From the NCBI GenBank assembly GCA_024169445.1, contig JALKFA010000001.1, positions 3,844,001 to 3,908,000 of the forward strand: a stretch of DNA of 64,000 nucleotides. The letters run 5' to 3'. This DNA comes from Buttiauxella agrestis ATCC 33320. GTDB lineage: Bacteria > Pseudomonadota > Gammaproteobacteria > Enterobacterales > Enterobacteriaceae. The number at the start of each line of letters is the position of its first letter. The stretch's first letter is position 1. Positions 19,191-29,096 of the stretch are shown piece after piece. The position numbers and the translations under genes are program-made. Under the pieces are notes generated by a model. That model ran no database searches. It had not been told where the DNA came from and saw nothing but the letters and a program-made list of their open reading frames with translations.

Positions 19191-20876
19191 TCAGGCGTTA
19201 TTGTTGCCTTTACTGACCGATTCGTCACGTAGTTCTCGTCGTAATATTTTGCCAACGTTTGATTTTGGTAGTTCTTCACGGAACTCAACAAGCTTAGGCA
19301 CTTTATAACCTGTGAGGTGGCGGCGACAAAAAACAACCAATGCCTCTTCAGTTAAAGCTGGATCTTTTTTCACTACGAAGATTTTTACCGCTTCACCGGA
19401 CGCCCCACTTGGAACGCCAACCGCCGCGACTTCTAGTACGCCGCTATGTTGCATAACCACGTCTTCAATTTCGTTTGGATACACATTAAAGCCGGAGACC
19501 AGAATCATATCTTTCTTGCGATCGACGATACGCATAAAGCCCTCCTCGTCCATCACAGCAATATCACCGGTACGTAGCCAACCGTCATGCATAATCTCAT
19601 CTGTTGCATCCGGGCGCTGCCAGTAACCCAACATCACCTGCGGGCCTTTCACACACAGCTCGCCGGGCTCGCCCGGAGGCACTTCTTCGCCTTCGTCATC
19701 AATCAGTTTCACTTCGGTGGAAGGCACCGGTAAACCGATACTGCCACTGTGGTAATCCATGTCATGCGGATTAGCACTGACCAGCGGTGCACATTCCGTC
19801 AAACCATAACCTTCAAGCAGGAAGCGGCCGGTCAGTTTCTCCCAGCGTTCAGCCACCGCGTGTTGTACTGGCATCCCGCCGCCAGCCGAAAGATGCAGGC
19901 TAGAAAAGTCGAGTTGCTGGAATTCTTTATTATTGAGCAGCGCATTGAACAATGTGTTAACACCGGTCATGGCGGTAAACGGATATTTCGCCAACTCTTT
20001 CACCAGCCCCGGAATATCACGCGGGTTAGTGATAAGCAGGTTCTGCCCACCAAGCTCAATAAACAGCAGGCAGTTCATGGTGAGTGCAAAGATGTGATAA
20101 AGCGGCAGGGCCGTCACCACCAGCTCTTTGCGTTCGAATAACAATGGGCTGTAAGCCGCTCTGACTTGTTCCAGATTCGCCAACATATTGCGGTGCGTCA
20201 GCATCGCCCCTTTGGCAACGCCCGTTGTGCCACCGGTATATTGCAAGAACGCGAGGTCGGCATTCAGAATTTCAGGTTTAATATACTGGAGACGATAGCC
20301 GTGTTGCAGGGCACTGCGGAAAGAAATGGCATCGGGAAGATGATACTTCGGCACCAGGCGTTTGATGTACTTAACCACAAAGTTGACTAACGTCCCTTTT
20401 GCCGCAGAAAGCTGGTCACCCATGCGGGTCAAAATAACGTGTTTTACCTGAGTTTTATCGACAACTTTTTCTAGCGTATGCGCAAAGTTCGAAACAATCA
20501 CAATGGCGCTGGCACCGCTGTCATTAAGCTGATGTTCAAGCTCACGTGGGGTGTACAACGGGTTGACGTTCACCACCACCATGCCCGCACGCAAAATACC
20601 GAACAACGCGACGGGATACTGCAACAGGTTTGGCATCATTAACGCAACGCGGTCGCCCTTTTGCAGGCCAAGACCTTGTTGTAAATACGCAGCAAAAGCA
20701 CGGCTTCGCTCTTCCAGCTTACGGAACGTCATCACTTCGCCCATATTCACGAACGCAGGCTGATCCGCATAGCGTGCCGTTGCTTGCTCAAACATATCAA
20801 CCAGGGACTGATAACGGTCAGGATTTATCTCAGCCGCAACATCGGCTGGGTAGCGGTTAAGCCAAACCTTCTTCAA
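19191..20876 (-). CDS. fadD: Long-chain acyl-CoA synthetase
   Basis: Activates imported long-chain fatty acids to acyl-CoA at the inner membrane in a two-step ATP/AMP reaction. Its product both feeds beta-oxidation and inactivates FadR. The ANL-superfamily P-loop is [18 protein letters not shown], the adenylate motif [12 protein letters not shown], the linker [12 protein letters not shown] and the C-terminal catalytic lysine [13 protein letters not shown]. The start is the TTG at 20876 with a strong GAGGTGG site. This gives 561 residues, the E. coli length (also TTG there); the longer frame adds 22 unrelated residues. Confidence 0.98.
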   Translation of the reverse strand: MKKVWLNRYPADVAAEINPDRYQSLVDMFEQATARYADQPAFVNMGEVMTFRKLEERSRAFAAYLQQGLGLQKGDRVALMMPNLLQYPVALFGILRAGMVVVNVNPLYTPRELEHQLNDSGASAIVIVSNFAHTLEKVVDKTQVKHVILTRMGDQLSAAKGTLVNFVVKYIKRLVPKYHLPDAISFRSALQHGYRLQYIKPEILNADLAFLQYTGGTTGVAKGAMLTHRNMLANLEQVRAAYSPLLFERKELVVTALPLYHIFALTMNCLLFIELGGQNLLITNPRDIPGLVKELAKYPFTAMTGVNTLFNALLNNKEFQQLDFSSLHLSAGGGMPVQHAVAERWEKLTGRFLLEGYGLTECAPLVSANPHDMDYHSGSIGLPVPSTEVKLIDDEGEEVPPGEPGELCVKGPQVMLGYWQRPDATDEIMHDGWLRTGDIAVMDEEGFMRIVDRKKDMILVSGFNVYPNEIEDVVMQHSGVLEVAAVGVPSGASGEAVKIFVVKKDPALTEEALVVFCRRHLTGYKVPKLVEFREELPKSNVGKILRRELRDESVSKGNNNA

Positions 20877-20948
20877 GGATCCACCTCTGAATTTATTATT
20901 CGTCGTCATCACAACCCCAATATATAAACACACTGTTAACATAATATT

Positions 20949-20965
20949 AACTCAGCGTACCAGTT
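20949..20965 (-). promoter_or_regulatory. FadR operator upstream of fadD
   Basis: On the minus strand the site reads AACTGGTACGCTGAGTT, close to the E. coli fadD operator AGCTGGTATGATGAGTT and the FadR consensus AGCTGGTCCGACnTGTT. It lies about 75 bases upstream of the fadD start, so FadR repression of fadD is expected to be conserved. Confidence 0.75.
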
Positions 20966-21025
20966 TATTAATTAGACTGATTTAAGGTTGCGAAGCACAT
21001 CACTAATTATTTTTTATCGATTGTA

Positions 21026-21062
21026 GAAAAAAATAGACAGCGGACATGCCGCTGCCTATTTA
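21026..21062 (-). terminator. yeaY terminator
   Basis: Minus-strand hairpin AATAGgCAGCGG-CATGT-CCGCTGtCTATT followed by seven T, downstream of yeaY. Confidence 0.85.
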
Positions 21063-21080
21063 ACTTTTTAAAACAGTGAG

Positions 21081-21683
21081 TTACTCAGTTACGATAGTCT
21101 GAACCTGTGCCGGGCCTGGATTATACCATCCGCCGCCCCACATCCCGCCGTAGCCGTAACGCCCACGATAAGGGTACGGCCCGCCCCAGAACCACGGGTC
21201 GATTGGCTGTGGCGGCATGATCACTTGTTGTGTAACACGCCAGCGTTTATAGCCATTGACCTGCATCACCATAAACTTGTAAGCGGTTTCGCCCACTTTG
21301 CCTTCCACTACACCTGTGATGGGACCCACAACGGTGACCAACTGGCCACGGAAATCGACCGGGTCGAGGAAGCCATTCACGTCAGCGTAAATACGCCCTC
21401 TTGAAGGCTCACCCAATTGCGGGCGTGCACCGTCATCGAGGCTGACGGTGGCAATTTCCAGACGTGTTCTGCCTTGTTTGTTATCGATGTTCACCACTCG
21501 CCCACCGAAACGCGCTTCTTGCCCAACGTAGAGTTGCGGTGCATTCATCACTCGCGCTAAATCTTGTTGCGGCGTGGCACTGGTGCCCTTAATCGCATCA
21601 GGGATGGTGACACAACCACTCAGCATAACTACGGCAGCAACTGCCAGTAATCGGCTAACAATTCTGAGATTCAAACCAGCCAT
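21081..21683 (-). CDS. yeaY: Slp-family outer membrane lipoprotein YeaY
   Basis: 200-residue lipoprotein of the Slp family. A signal peptide with lipobox LSGC (Cys24) is followed by the Slp domain ([54 protein letters not shown]). The tail is rich in Gly/Tyr/Trp ([19 protein letters not shown]) and longer than in E. coli. In E. coli yeaY is sigma-E controlled and its mRNA 3' part has been linked to small-RNA biology; I do not verify that here. It lies downstream of tsaB on the same strand. Confidence 0.94.
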   Translation of the reverse strand: MAGLNLRIVSRLLAVAAVVMLSGCVTIPDAIKGTSATPQQDLARVMNAPQLYVGQEARFGGRVVNIDNKQGRTRLEIATVSLDDGARPQLGEPSRGRIYADVNGFLDPVDFRGQLVTVVGPITGVVEGKVGETAYKFMVMQVNGYKRWRVTQQVIMPPQPIDPWFWGGPYPYRGRYGYGGMWGGGWYNPGPAQVQTIVTE

Positions 21684-21729
21684 AACCTTTCTCCTTGACG
21701 CAGTTTCGGCTTCCCAAAAACGTTGGGAA

Positions 21730-22425
21730 TTATTCTCTGCCTGGAAGCTTCTTCCATGTCACTTCATTACGCAGATAAACCGGCTCGGCATGTTCTACCG
21801 CCACCGTACAACCATCATTTAATGCCTGAATTGCCAAAGGCAACATATCTTCTGCTGCAGGAAGTGTGACTTCACCATCACGGATCTGCAGTTCACTGCC
21901 TTGCGCCATATCTGGCCAGGCTTGCCAGCCCGTGCCTACTGTCGCCCATTCGCCCTGAAGATGCTTCAACCGTTCAGCAACCGCTTCTGGTTTTAACACA
22001 GCTTCAGTTTCTTCACCGTGCCAGACACCCAGTTCATCACGCTGGTATTCAGCCCAATACACTTCACCCATGCGCGCGTCGATAGCTGCCAATACACGGG
22101 TCGCTCCGGTCATACGCCAGGCACCCTGCGCCATGGTGGCCAGAGTCGAAATGCCAATCATCGGCAATTCAGCCCCCAGCGCCAGCCCTTGCGCAATACC
22201 AATACCGATACGCACGCCGGTAAAACTACCTGGGCCACGGCCATAAGCAAGCGCATTCAATGCGGTCAGACCAACACCCCCTTCATTGAGGATGTCTCGC
22301 ACCAGCGGCAGGATACGTTGGGTGTGTTCGCGTGGGCAGAGCTCGAAATGGGCAAGGGTCGCCCCTTCATTATACAGGGCAACCGAACATGCTTCTGTCG
22401 CGGTATCGATGGCTAAAATTCGCAT
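21730..22425 (-). CDS. tsaB: tRNA threonylcarbamoyladenosine synthesis protein TsaB
   Basis: ASKHA-fold partner of TsaD (with TsaE) in synthesis of N6-threonylcarbamoyladenosine at position 37 of ANN-decoding tRNAs; essential in E. coli. The 231 residues begin [18 protein letters not shown] and contain [21 protein letters not shown], the TsaB signature. TsaB lacks the metal-binding residues of TsaD and acts as a scaffold. Between yoaA and yeaY, as in E. coli. Confidence 0.97.
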   Translation of the reverse strand: MRILAIDTATEACSVALYNEGATLAHFELCPREHTQRILPLVRDILNEGGVGLTALNALAYGRGPGSFTGVRIGIGIAQGLALGAELPMIGISTLATMAQGAWRMTGATRVLAAIDARMGEVYWAEYQRDELGVWHGEETEAVLKPEAVAERLKHLQGEWATVGTGWQAWPDMAQGSELQIRDGEVTLPAAEDMLPLAIQALNDGCTVAVEHAEPVYLRNEVTWKKLPGRE

Positions 22426-22495
22426 GGTATTGCCAACCTCTGGCAGGAAAATAAGGTCAAAAATCGGCGCGCATCATACCATAGCCTGGCACAAA

Positions 22496-24406
22496 TTACT
22501 GCGCCGAGCGGTGGTTAAGGAATTCAACTGCCCGATTAATATCCCGTGTGCGCGGTGTGGGCGGCAGGCTGTTGAGGAATACAGCACCATAAGGGCGCAT
22601 CACCAGGCGATTATCACAAATCACCAGCACACCACGGTCATCAACATCACGGATTAGGCGTCCAACGCCTTGTTTTAAGGTAATAACGGCATCGGGGAGT
22701 TGCACGTCTTCGAACGGGTCGCCTCCACGCAGGCGGCAATCTTCCATGCGTGCTTTCAGCAAAGGGTCATCCGGCGAGGTAAACGGCAGTTTGTCGATAA
22801 TCACCAGTGACAGCGCATCACCACGCACGTCCACACCTTCCCAAAAACTACTGGTTGCGACCAACAATGCGTTACCTGCGTCAACGAACTGCTGCAACAA
22901 CTGGCCTTTGCTGGTTTCACCCTGCAACAACACCGGTAATGTCATAGTGGCGCGGAATTGCTCGGCTAAATCGCGCATCATCGAATGGGAGGTACACAAC
23001 ATGAAGCAACGACCATTGTTAGCTTCGATAAGCGGCTTGAGCATTTTCGCCAGATGTTTGCCTGCTGCCGGTTGGTTAGGCGTTGGTAAACCACGCGGTA
23101 CACACAACAACGCCTGGCTGGCATAGTCAAACGGGCTGGCTAATAACAAGGTCTGCGCATTGGCGATACCCAGACGTTCGGTAAAATGGCTAAGCTGGTC
23201 GTTTACTGAAAGCGTTGCCGAAGTAAAAATCCAGGTACCTGCTTTTTGGCTGATCACTTCCTGGAATTTATCGGCGACGGAAAGCGGTGTTAGCGCCAGC
23301 GTGAAGTTGCGCGCGTTACATTCATACCAGTAGCTGTAACCCGGAGTATCGACCTCTTTGAGGCGTTTGATTCGCCCGCGTAAAATGACGATGCGTTCGA
23401 AAGCCGCGTCCAACAATGCAGAGCGCCCAAGGGAAAGTTTGGATACGTCGTAACACAGCTCAAGCGCATCATCGAGCAACAATAACGCACGTTGTACCGA
23501 CGGTTCGGCCAGTAATTCTCGCAAATTGCCGCGGTAACCTGGGTCACCCATTTGCAGGCGAAAATCTTGCGTGCTTTGCGTCAGACGGTCCGAACTTTTT
23601 TGTAATTGCTGGGCGTCACGCACTTCAGTGCGATAAGCGATGGAGATATCTTTGGCTATGTCGAGTAACTGGCGGCTGGAGACCGATTGCCCAAAATACT
23701 GGCTGGCGATGTCGGGGATTTGGTGGGCTTCATCGAAAATCATCACTTCTGCTTCCGGAATCAGCTCGCCAAAACCACCCTCTTTGACCACCATATCGGC
23801 CAAAAAGAGGTGATGGTTAACCACCACAACGTCTGAATCCATGGCTTTTTTACGCGCTTTTACCACAAAACAATCTTTGTAAAGCGGGCAATCTTGCCCC
23901 AGGCAGTTATCGTTGGTGCTGGTCACCATCGGCCAGACGGCAGAGTCCTCGGCAACACTGGCGCAAGTGCTGATATCCCCGTCCACCGTTTCAATCGCCC
24001 AACCCCGTAATTTGACGATGTCACTTAGCGTCTGGACTTGCAGATCGCCGCCCGCCAGCGCTTGCTGTTCTAAACGCTCAAGGCATAAATAGTTCGAACG
24101 CCCTTTTAACAGCGCCAGCCGCCCTTTGAAATCCAGCGCCCGCGCCACTGTTGGTAAATCGCGTGAGAAGAGCTGATCTTGTAAGGCTTTTGATCCCGTA
24201 GAGATAATGACTTTTTTGCCTGAACGCAGAGCCGGAGCCAGATAAGCGTAGGTTTTACCCGTACCGGTACCCGCCTCCACCACCAGCTCACGCCCGGAAG
24301 CGATAGCCTTAGCCACGGCTTGCGCCATCTGGCGTTGTGGTTCACGCGGTTTAAAACCCGTTATCGCCGTAGCGAGTTGGCCGTCTGCTGCAAAATCGTC
24401 TGTCAC
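22496..24406 (-). CDS. yoaA: DinG-family ATP-dependent helicase YoaA
   Basis: 636-residue XPD/DinG-type superfamily 2 helicase with an iron-sulfur cluster. It partners with HolC in E. coli to repair replication forks. Walker A is GTGTGKT (46-52), the Fe-S cysteines lie in DISTCAS...NDNCLGQDCPLYKDC, and DEAH occurs in MIFDEAHQIP. Motif VI appears as QGVGRLIRD. The start is GTG at 24406 after a GGGGG site, giving M-TDDFAADGQL as in E. coli. It is upstream of tsaB and divergent from yoaB. Confidence 0.96.
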   Translation of the reverse strand: MTDDFAADGQLATAITGFKPREPQRQMAQAVAKAIASGRELVVEAGTGTGKTYAYLAPALRSGKKVIISTGSKALQDQLFSRDLPTVARALDFKGRLALLKGRSNYLCLERLEQQALAGGDLQVQTLSDIVKLRGWAIETVDGDISTCASVAEDSAVWPMVTSTNDNCLGQDCPLYKDCFVVKARKKAMDSDVVVVNHHLFLADMVVKEGGFGELIPEAEVMIFDEAHQIPDIASQYFGQSVSSRQLLDIAKDISIAYRTEVRDAQQLQKSSDRLTQSTQDFRLQMGDPGYRGNLRELLAEPSVQRALLLLDDALELCYDVSKLSLGRSALLDAAFERIVILRGRIKRLKEVDTPGYSYWYECNARNFTLALTPLSVADKFQEVISQKAGTWIFTSATLSVNDQLSHFTERLGIANAQTLLLASPFDYASQALLCVPRGLPTPNQPAAGKHLAKMLKPLIEANNGRCFMLCTSHSMMRDLAEQFRATMTLPVLLQGETSKGQLLQQFVDAGNALLVATSSFWEGVDVRGDALSLVIIDKLPFTSPDDPLLKARMEDCRLRGGDPFEDVQLPDAVITLKQGVGRLIRDVDDRGVLVICDNRLVMRPYGAVFLNSLPPTPRTRDINRAVEFLNHRSAQ

Positions 24407-24527
24407 ATTACCCCCTGGGTTTATTGACAGTGATTATGTCAGCCTGAGCGGTGTTAAGCCAGTGGAAGCCTTCTGTAGATTGTGGCAGGCTGTGCCACAG
24501 TATGAACAAGCTGAAAAGGAAACAGTG

Positions 24528-24872
24528 ATGAGTATTGTGCGTATAAAACCGGAAGCGCGTTGGTCGGATGCGGTCATTCATAACAACACGTTGTATTACA
24601 CCGGTGTGCCAGAAAACCTTGATGCGGATGCTTACCAGCAGACCGCCAACACGCTTGCGCAAATTGATACTGTGCTTGAAGAACAAGGCAGCGATAAGAG
24701 TAAGATCCTCGATGCCACCATTTTCCTGCCGGAAAGTGCCGACTTTGCCGCGATGAATAAAGCCTGGGATGAATGGGTTGTTGCGGGTCATGCGCCGGTG
24801 CGTTGTACCGTGCAGGCAAAATTGATGAACCCGCGCTACAAAGTAGAAATTAAGATTATCGCGGCAGTGTGA
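24528..24872 (+). CDS. yoaB: RidA/YjgF-family protein YoaB
   Basis: 114-residue Rid-family protein, related to the enamine/imine deaminase RidA that hydrolyses reactive 2-aminoacrylate. The Rid fold is visible from WSDAVIHNNTLYYTGVPEN to CTVQAKLMNPRYKVEIKIIAAV. The RidA-type Arg is in PVRCTVQA. The start is the ATG at 24528 after AAAAGGA; a longer frame from a GTG adds 22 residues not found in homologues. Whether it has RidA activity is not shown by the sequence. Confidence 0.94.
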   Translation: MSIVRIKPEARWSDAVIHNNTLYYTGVPENLDADAYQQTANTLAQIDTVLEEQGSDKSKILDATIFLPESADFAAMNKAWDEWVVAGHAPVRCTVQAKLMNPRYKVEIKIIAAV

Positions 24873-24876
24873 CACT

Positions 24877-24896
24877 AAGCGGGCAGTAGCCCGCTT
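24877..24896 (+). terminator. yoaB/yoaH convergent terminator
   Basis: Hairpin AAGCGGGC-AGTA-GCCCGCTT between the convergent yoaB and yoaH. It touches the yoaH stop codon and has only a short T run. Confidence 0.65.
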
Positions 24897-25165
24897 TACT
24901 TATCGTCGTCGTTTTCTTCGTAATGGTCGACATATCTTTCTTCTTCATCGTTTTCATCCGTGTTTTCTTCGTCGCTCTCAGCGTTACCGACGTCGTCATC
25001 TTCAAAACGGACCGCGACCATCTCGCCAGTATGATTGGCACGAATTTCTGCGGCGACCAGTGTAATCGCTTCACCACTGCTCATGCCCTGGGACATCAGT
25101 TCCTGAATACGTTCTACAGCTTTCTGCTGTTGCTCATGGGATAATGCGGGTAATCCTGAAAACAT
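24896..25165 (-). CDS. yoaH: YoaH family protein with acidic C-terminal tail
   Basis: The N-terminal about 55 residues ([20 protein letters not shown]...[22 protein letters not shown]) match the UPF0181/YoaH family. The protein here continues for some 30 further residues that are almost all Asp/Glu/Asn, making 89 residues against 59 in E. coli. The start is the ATG at 25165 with a perfect AGGAG site; an upstream ATG at 25183 has none. Function unknown. It is divergent from pabB, as in E. coli. Confidence 0.88.
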   Translation of the reverse strand: MFSGLPALSHEQQQKAVERIQELMSQGMSSGEAITLVAAEIRANHTGEMVAVRFEDDDVGNAESDEENTDENDEEERYVDHYEENDDDK

Positions 25166-25281
25166 TTTCGACTCCTGATACATTGCCTGGGTTAATTATT
25201 TCACGCTGCTAACAGGGTTTCCAGCGGGTTCACTGGTATAGCAGGATGATCACTCTCTTTTTTTAGTTGTGGTTTATAACG

Positions 25282-26640
25282 TTGCAGACTCTCACTTTTC
25301 GAACTTTGCCGTGGCATGCCGATGCTGTTCAACACACTTTCAAAGCGACTGCACAGCAGCCATGGGCCATGCTTCTGCATTCCGGCTTCGCTGACCATCC
25401 TCATAATCGCTTTGATATTCTGGTTGCAGAACCTCGGGCAACATTAGTGACGCGTGGTCCTGAAACAACAATTTGCGTGGACGGTATCAGTTCAACGCAT
25501 CACGGCGATCCTCTGCATCTACTACAGGAAACTCTGGATAGTTTTGGTTATCAGCCAGAGATACACCCGGAACTCCCCTTTTTAGGCGGTGCGTTGGGGT
25601 TGTTCGGTTATGACCTCGGTCGCCACTTCGAAAAATTACCCGAGCGGGCACAACGCGATCTTACTACACCCGATATGGCGATAGGCATTTACGATTGGGC
25701 GTTAATTGCTGACCATAAAAATCAGTGCCTGACTCTGCTGTGTTGGGGGGATATTGATGCTCGCCAACAGTTTCTTGAAACGCTGACCGCGTACAGCCCT
25801 CGCCAACCGTTCCGCCTGACGAGCGCGTGGCAGTCCAGTATGACCCGCGAGCAGTATGGACTTAAATTCCGTCAGGTACAGGAATATCTCAAAAGCGGCG
25901 ATTGCTACCAGGTGAACCTCGCGCAGCGCTTTAACGCCAGTTACGAAGGCGATGAATGGCAAGCATTCGAACGCCTGAACGCGGCGAATCGGGCTCCGTT
26001 CAGTGCGTTTATTCGCCTTCCTGACAGCGTGATTTTAAGCCTGTCGCCTGAGCGGTTTATTCTGCTGGAAAATCACAACATACAAACGCGCCCGATTAAA
26101 GGCACTTTACCGCGCCTGGAAGATCCTCTGGCCGATGCGCAGCAGGCTGAAAAACTGGCGAATTCACCAAAGGATCGCGCAGAAAACCTGATGATTGTTG
26201 ATTTGCTACGTAATGACATTGGCCGTGTTGCGGTACCGGGCAGTGTAAAAGTCCCTGAGTTATTTGTTGTTGAGCCCTTCCCGGCAGTACATCACCTGGT
26301 GAGTACCATAACCGCACAATTGCCTTCGCATCTTAAGGCAACAGATTTACTGCGCGCCTGTTTCCCTGGTGGGTCGATTACCGGTGCACCAAAAGTTCGC
26401 GCTATGGAAGTGATTGAAGAACTCGAGCCGCAGCGGCGTAATGCCTGGTGTGGAAGTATCGGCTATTTAAGCTTCTGCGGAAATATGGACACCAGTATTA
26501 CCATCAGGACTCTGACCGCCGAAGGAGGCAAACTTTACTGTTCGGCGGGAGGTGGAATTGTGGCTGATAGTGTTGAATCTGCGGAATATCAGGAAACTTT
26601 TGATAAAGTTAATCGTATTCTTCCACAACTAGAGAAGTGA
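25282..26640 (+). CDS. pabB: Aminodeoxychorismate synthase component I
   Basis: Converts chorismate plus ammonia (from PabA) to 4-amino-4-deoxychorismate for p-aminobenzoate and folate synthesis. The chorismate-binding domain shows [52 protein letters not shown] and [16 protein letters not shown]. The N-terminal Trp-binding-like region ([16 protein letters not shown]) is also present. The start is uncertain. An in-frame TAG ends at 25266, so only TTG 25267 or TTG 25282 near the N-terminus is possible. I prefer 25282 because it gives M-QTL, like E. coli MKTL. Confidence 0.93.
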   Translation: MQTLTFRTLPWHADAVQHTFKATAQQPWAMLLHSGFADHPHNRFDILVAEPRATLVTRGPETTICVDGISSTHHGDPLHLLQETLDSFGYQPEIHPELPFLGGALGLFGYDLGRHFEKLPERAQRDLTTPDMAIGIYDWALIADHKNQCLTLLCWGDIDARQQFLETLTAYSPRQPFRLTSAWQSSMTREQYGLKFRQVQEYLKSGDCYQVNLAQRFNASYEGDEWQAFERLNAANRAPFSAFIRLPDSVILSLSPERFILLENHNIQTRPIKGTLPRLEDPLADAQQAEKLANSPKDRAENLMIVDLLRNDIGRVAVPGSVKVPELFVVEPFPAVHHLVSTITAQLPSHLKATDLLRACFPGGSITGAPKVRAMEVIEELEPQRRNAWCGSIGYLSFCGNMDTSITIRTLTAEGGKLYCSAGGGIVADSVESAEYQETFDKVNRILPQLEK

Positions 26641-26644
26641 TGAG

Positions 26645-27223
26645 ATGTCTGGTTCGTCCCTGAGTATGAACGATTTTTTATCGCGTTTTCAGCTGTTGCA
26701 ACCGCCCGTAACGCGCACGACGAGTAATCATCGCCAGGCTGCGGTGCTGATTCCTATTGTACGCCGCCCACAGCCTGGGCTGCTGTTGACCCAACGTTCG
26801 ACCATGCTGCGTAAACATGCCGGGCAAGTTGCCTTTCCAGGCGGTGCGGTGGACGACACTGATGAGTCATTGATTGCCGCGGCACTGCGCGAGGCATGGG
26901 AAGAAGTTGCCATTTCGCCAGAGCATGTTGAAGTGATCGGCACTTTGCCGCCGGTCGATAGCGTCACCGGGTTTCAGGTTACGCCAGTTGTCGGCATCAT
27001 CCCTCCCGATTTACCTTACCAGGCCTGTGAAGATGAAGTTGCAGCGGTTTTTGAGATGCCATTAATGGAAGCGCTCACCCTGGGTCGCTATCATCCGCTG
27101 GATATTCACCGTCGTGGTAACGCCCATCGCGTTTGGCTTTCCTGGTATCAACACTACTTTGTCTGGGGTATGACTGCCGGAATTATCCGTGAGTTAGCTT
27201 TACAGATAGGTGTGGAACCGTGA
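26645..27223 (+). CDS. nudL: Nudix hydrolase NudL, CoA pyrophosphatase type
   Basis: 192-residue Nudix protein of the UPF0035/CoA-diphosphatase subgroup. The subgroup signature [22 protein letters not shown] precedes the Nudix helix [23 protein letters not shown]. The two Glu pairs for metal binding are kept, although Gly positions of the canonical Nudix box are replaced, as in the E. coli protein. It begins four bases after the pabB stop, so it is co-transcribed with pabB. Confidence 0.94.
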   Translation: MSGSSLSMNDFLSRFQLLQPPVTRTTSNHRQAAVLIPIVRRPQPGLLLTQRSTMLRKHAGQVAFPGGAVDDTDESLIAAALREAWEEVAISPEHVEVIGTLPPVDSVTGFQVTPVVGIIPPDLPYQACEDEVAAVFEMPLMEALTLGRYHPLDIHRRGNAHRVWLSWYQHYFVWGMTAGIIRELALQIGVEP

Positions 27224-27498
27224 TCACTCTTTAATTCTGCAAATACGGCTATATTTAGCAGAGTGTCTTGCTGTAGTTTTATTCCCCTATAGACATAAGG
27301 GGCAATAAAAAGAGTGGTTGATGTGACTGATTACTCCCTGGAAGCGCATTCTGCGGACCGGATTAGTCAAGTTATGGTTAACCATTAGTTTAATTCATGT
27401 GAATAGTTTACTACAGTGACCAATAAATTTTTAAACTAGCTAGCTGCGGTTTTGCAGCAGCAAATTTTATTTAGCCGGTGTCCTGAAAGGAGTTTAGT

Positions 27499-28863
27499 GT
27501 GATTAGCATATTCGACATGTTCAAAGTCGGCATTGGGCCATCCAGTTCCCATACCGTCGGTCCGATGAAGGCCGGTAAGTTGTTTGTCGACTCGCTGCTC
27601 GAAAATGGATTACTGGAAAGCACGACGCGCATCGCCGTCGATGTTTACGGTTCCCTGTCGCTGACTGGTAAAGGGCACCATACTGATATCGCTATCATCA
27701 TGGGTCTTGCAGGTAACGAACCTGCCACTGTTGATATTGATTCCATTCCTGCGTTTATTCGCGATGTAGAAACGCGTGAACGTCTGTGGCTTGCCCAGGG
27801 TCGCCACGAAGTTGATTTCCCGAAAGATACCGGCATGTGTTTCCGTAACGACAACCTGTCGTTACATGAGAACGGCATGACTATCCACGCGTTCAGCGGC
27901 GATCAAAAGATCTACAGCAAAACGTATTATTCCATCGGCGGTGGTTTTATCGTTGATGAAGAGCATTTCGGCAAAGAGGCAGCAGATGAAGTTGTCGTGC
28001 CCTACTCGTTCAATTCCGCGGAAGAAATGCTAAATCACTGTAAAGAGACCGGCATGTCCCTGTCTGGCGTGATCATGCAGAATGAGCTGGCTTTGCACAG
28101 CCGTAAAGAAATTGAAGAGTATTTTGCCAACATCTGGCAAACCATGCGCGCTTGTATCGACCGTGGCGTCAATACTGAAGGTGTGCTGCCTGGCCCATTG
28201 CGTGTACCGCGTCGTGCTTCCGCATTGCGCCGTATGCTGGTATCCAGCGATAAACTCTCCAATGACCCAATGAACGTGATTGATTGGGTGAACATGTTTG
28301 CGCTGGCGGTGAACGAAGAAAACGCCGCGGGCGGACGTGTGGTTACCGCTCCGACCAACGGTGCCTGCGGTATCGTCCCTGCAGTGCTGGCGTACTATGA
28401 TCACTTTATCGAATCAGTCAGCCCTGACACCTACATCCGTTATTTCCTCGCATCCGGTGCGATTGGTGCGTTGTATAAGATGAACGCGTCAATTTCTGGT
28501 GCTGAAGTGGGTTGCCAGGGTGAAGTCGGTGTGGCCTGTTCAATGGCGGCAGCCGGCCTTGCTGAAATTCTCGGGGCCAGCCCAGAACAAGTTTGTGTTG
28601 CTGCGGAAATTGGCATGGAACACAACCTCGGTTTGACCTGCGACCCGGTTGCGGGCCAGGTTCAAGTGCCGTGTATTGAACGTAATGCGATTGCTTCTGT
28701 GAAAGCGATCAACGCCACCCGCATGGCAATGCGCCGTACCAGTGAACCTCGTGTTTCTCTCGATAAAGTGATTGAAACAATGTATGAAACGGGCAAAGAC
28801 ATGAATGCGAAATACCGCGAAACCTCTCGCGGTGGCCTGGCAATTAAAGTCCAGTGTGATTAA
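27499..28863 (+). CDS. sdaA: L-serine deaminase I
   Basis: 4Fe-4S L-serine dehydratase that converts L-serine to pyruvate and ammonia. The N-terminal beta domain opens with MISIFDMFKVGIGPSSSHTVGP. The C-terminal catalytic domain carries the cluster cysteines in GCQGEVGVACS and LTCDPVAGQVQVPC. At 454 residues it has the E. coli length. The start is GTG at 27499, preceded by AAAGGAG. The roughly 275-base upstream region includes a small hairpin (GCTGC-GGTTTT-GCAGC, 27443-27458), probably in the leader. Confidence 0.97.
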   Translation: MISIFDMFKVGIGPSSSHTVGPMKAGKLFVDSLLENGLLESTTRIAVDVYGSLSLTGKGHHTDIAIIMGLAGNEPATVDIDSIPAFIRDVETRERLWLAQGRHEVDFPKDTGMCFRNDNLSLHENGMTIHAFSGDQKIYSKTYYSIGGGFIVDEEHFGKEAADEVVVPYSFNSAEEMLNHCKETGMSLSGVIMQNELALHSRKEIEEYFANIWQTMRACIDRGVNTEGVLPGPLRVPRRASALRRMLVSSDKLSNDPMNVIDWVNMFALAVNEENAAGGRVVTAPTNGACGIVPAVLAYYDHFIESVSPDTYIRYFLASGAIGALYKMNASISGAEVGCQGEVGVACSMAAAGLAEILGASPEQVCVAAEIGMEHNLGLTCDPVAGQVQVPCIERNAIASVKAINATRMAMRRTSEPRVSLDKVIETMYETGKDMNAKYRETSRGGLAIKVQCD

Positions 28864-29096
28864 TCCCTTCCGGCCCTCAGTGATGAGGGCCAGGCTAGTG
28901 CGGGTCATTCACCTGAACTTGAGAAGCCAACTGCTTGTTTAACCATTAAAAGGTGCTGCGTCTGCTCAACGACGCGGCTCCTGAACAACGAAACGCAAAA
29001 AAAAGGTTATTTTTCCAGCGCTCTACAAATCCCCCACTACACTTTGAATGTTCTGTGTGCCGATTTCGGTCGCGGTTCTACACAAGGTGATCACGG

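Noticed and set aside
19121-19336. N-terminal 72-residue extension of RNase D
   Set aside because: It would translate through the fadD terminator and into the fadD 3' end. The family start (TTG at 19120) has a ribosome site.
28872-28891. Hairpin GGCCCTCA-GTGA-TGAGGGCC after sdaA as an intrinsic terminator
   Set aside because: A good stem, but no T-run follows on the plus strand; it may only be an mRNA-stabilising hairpin, so I did not list it as a terminator.
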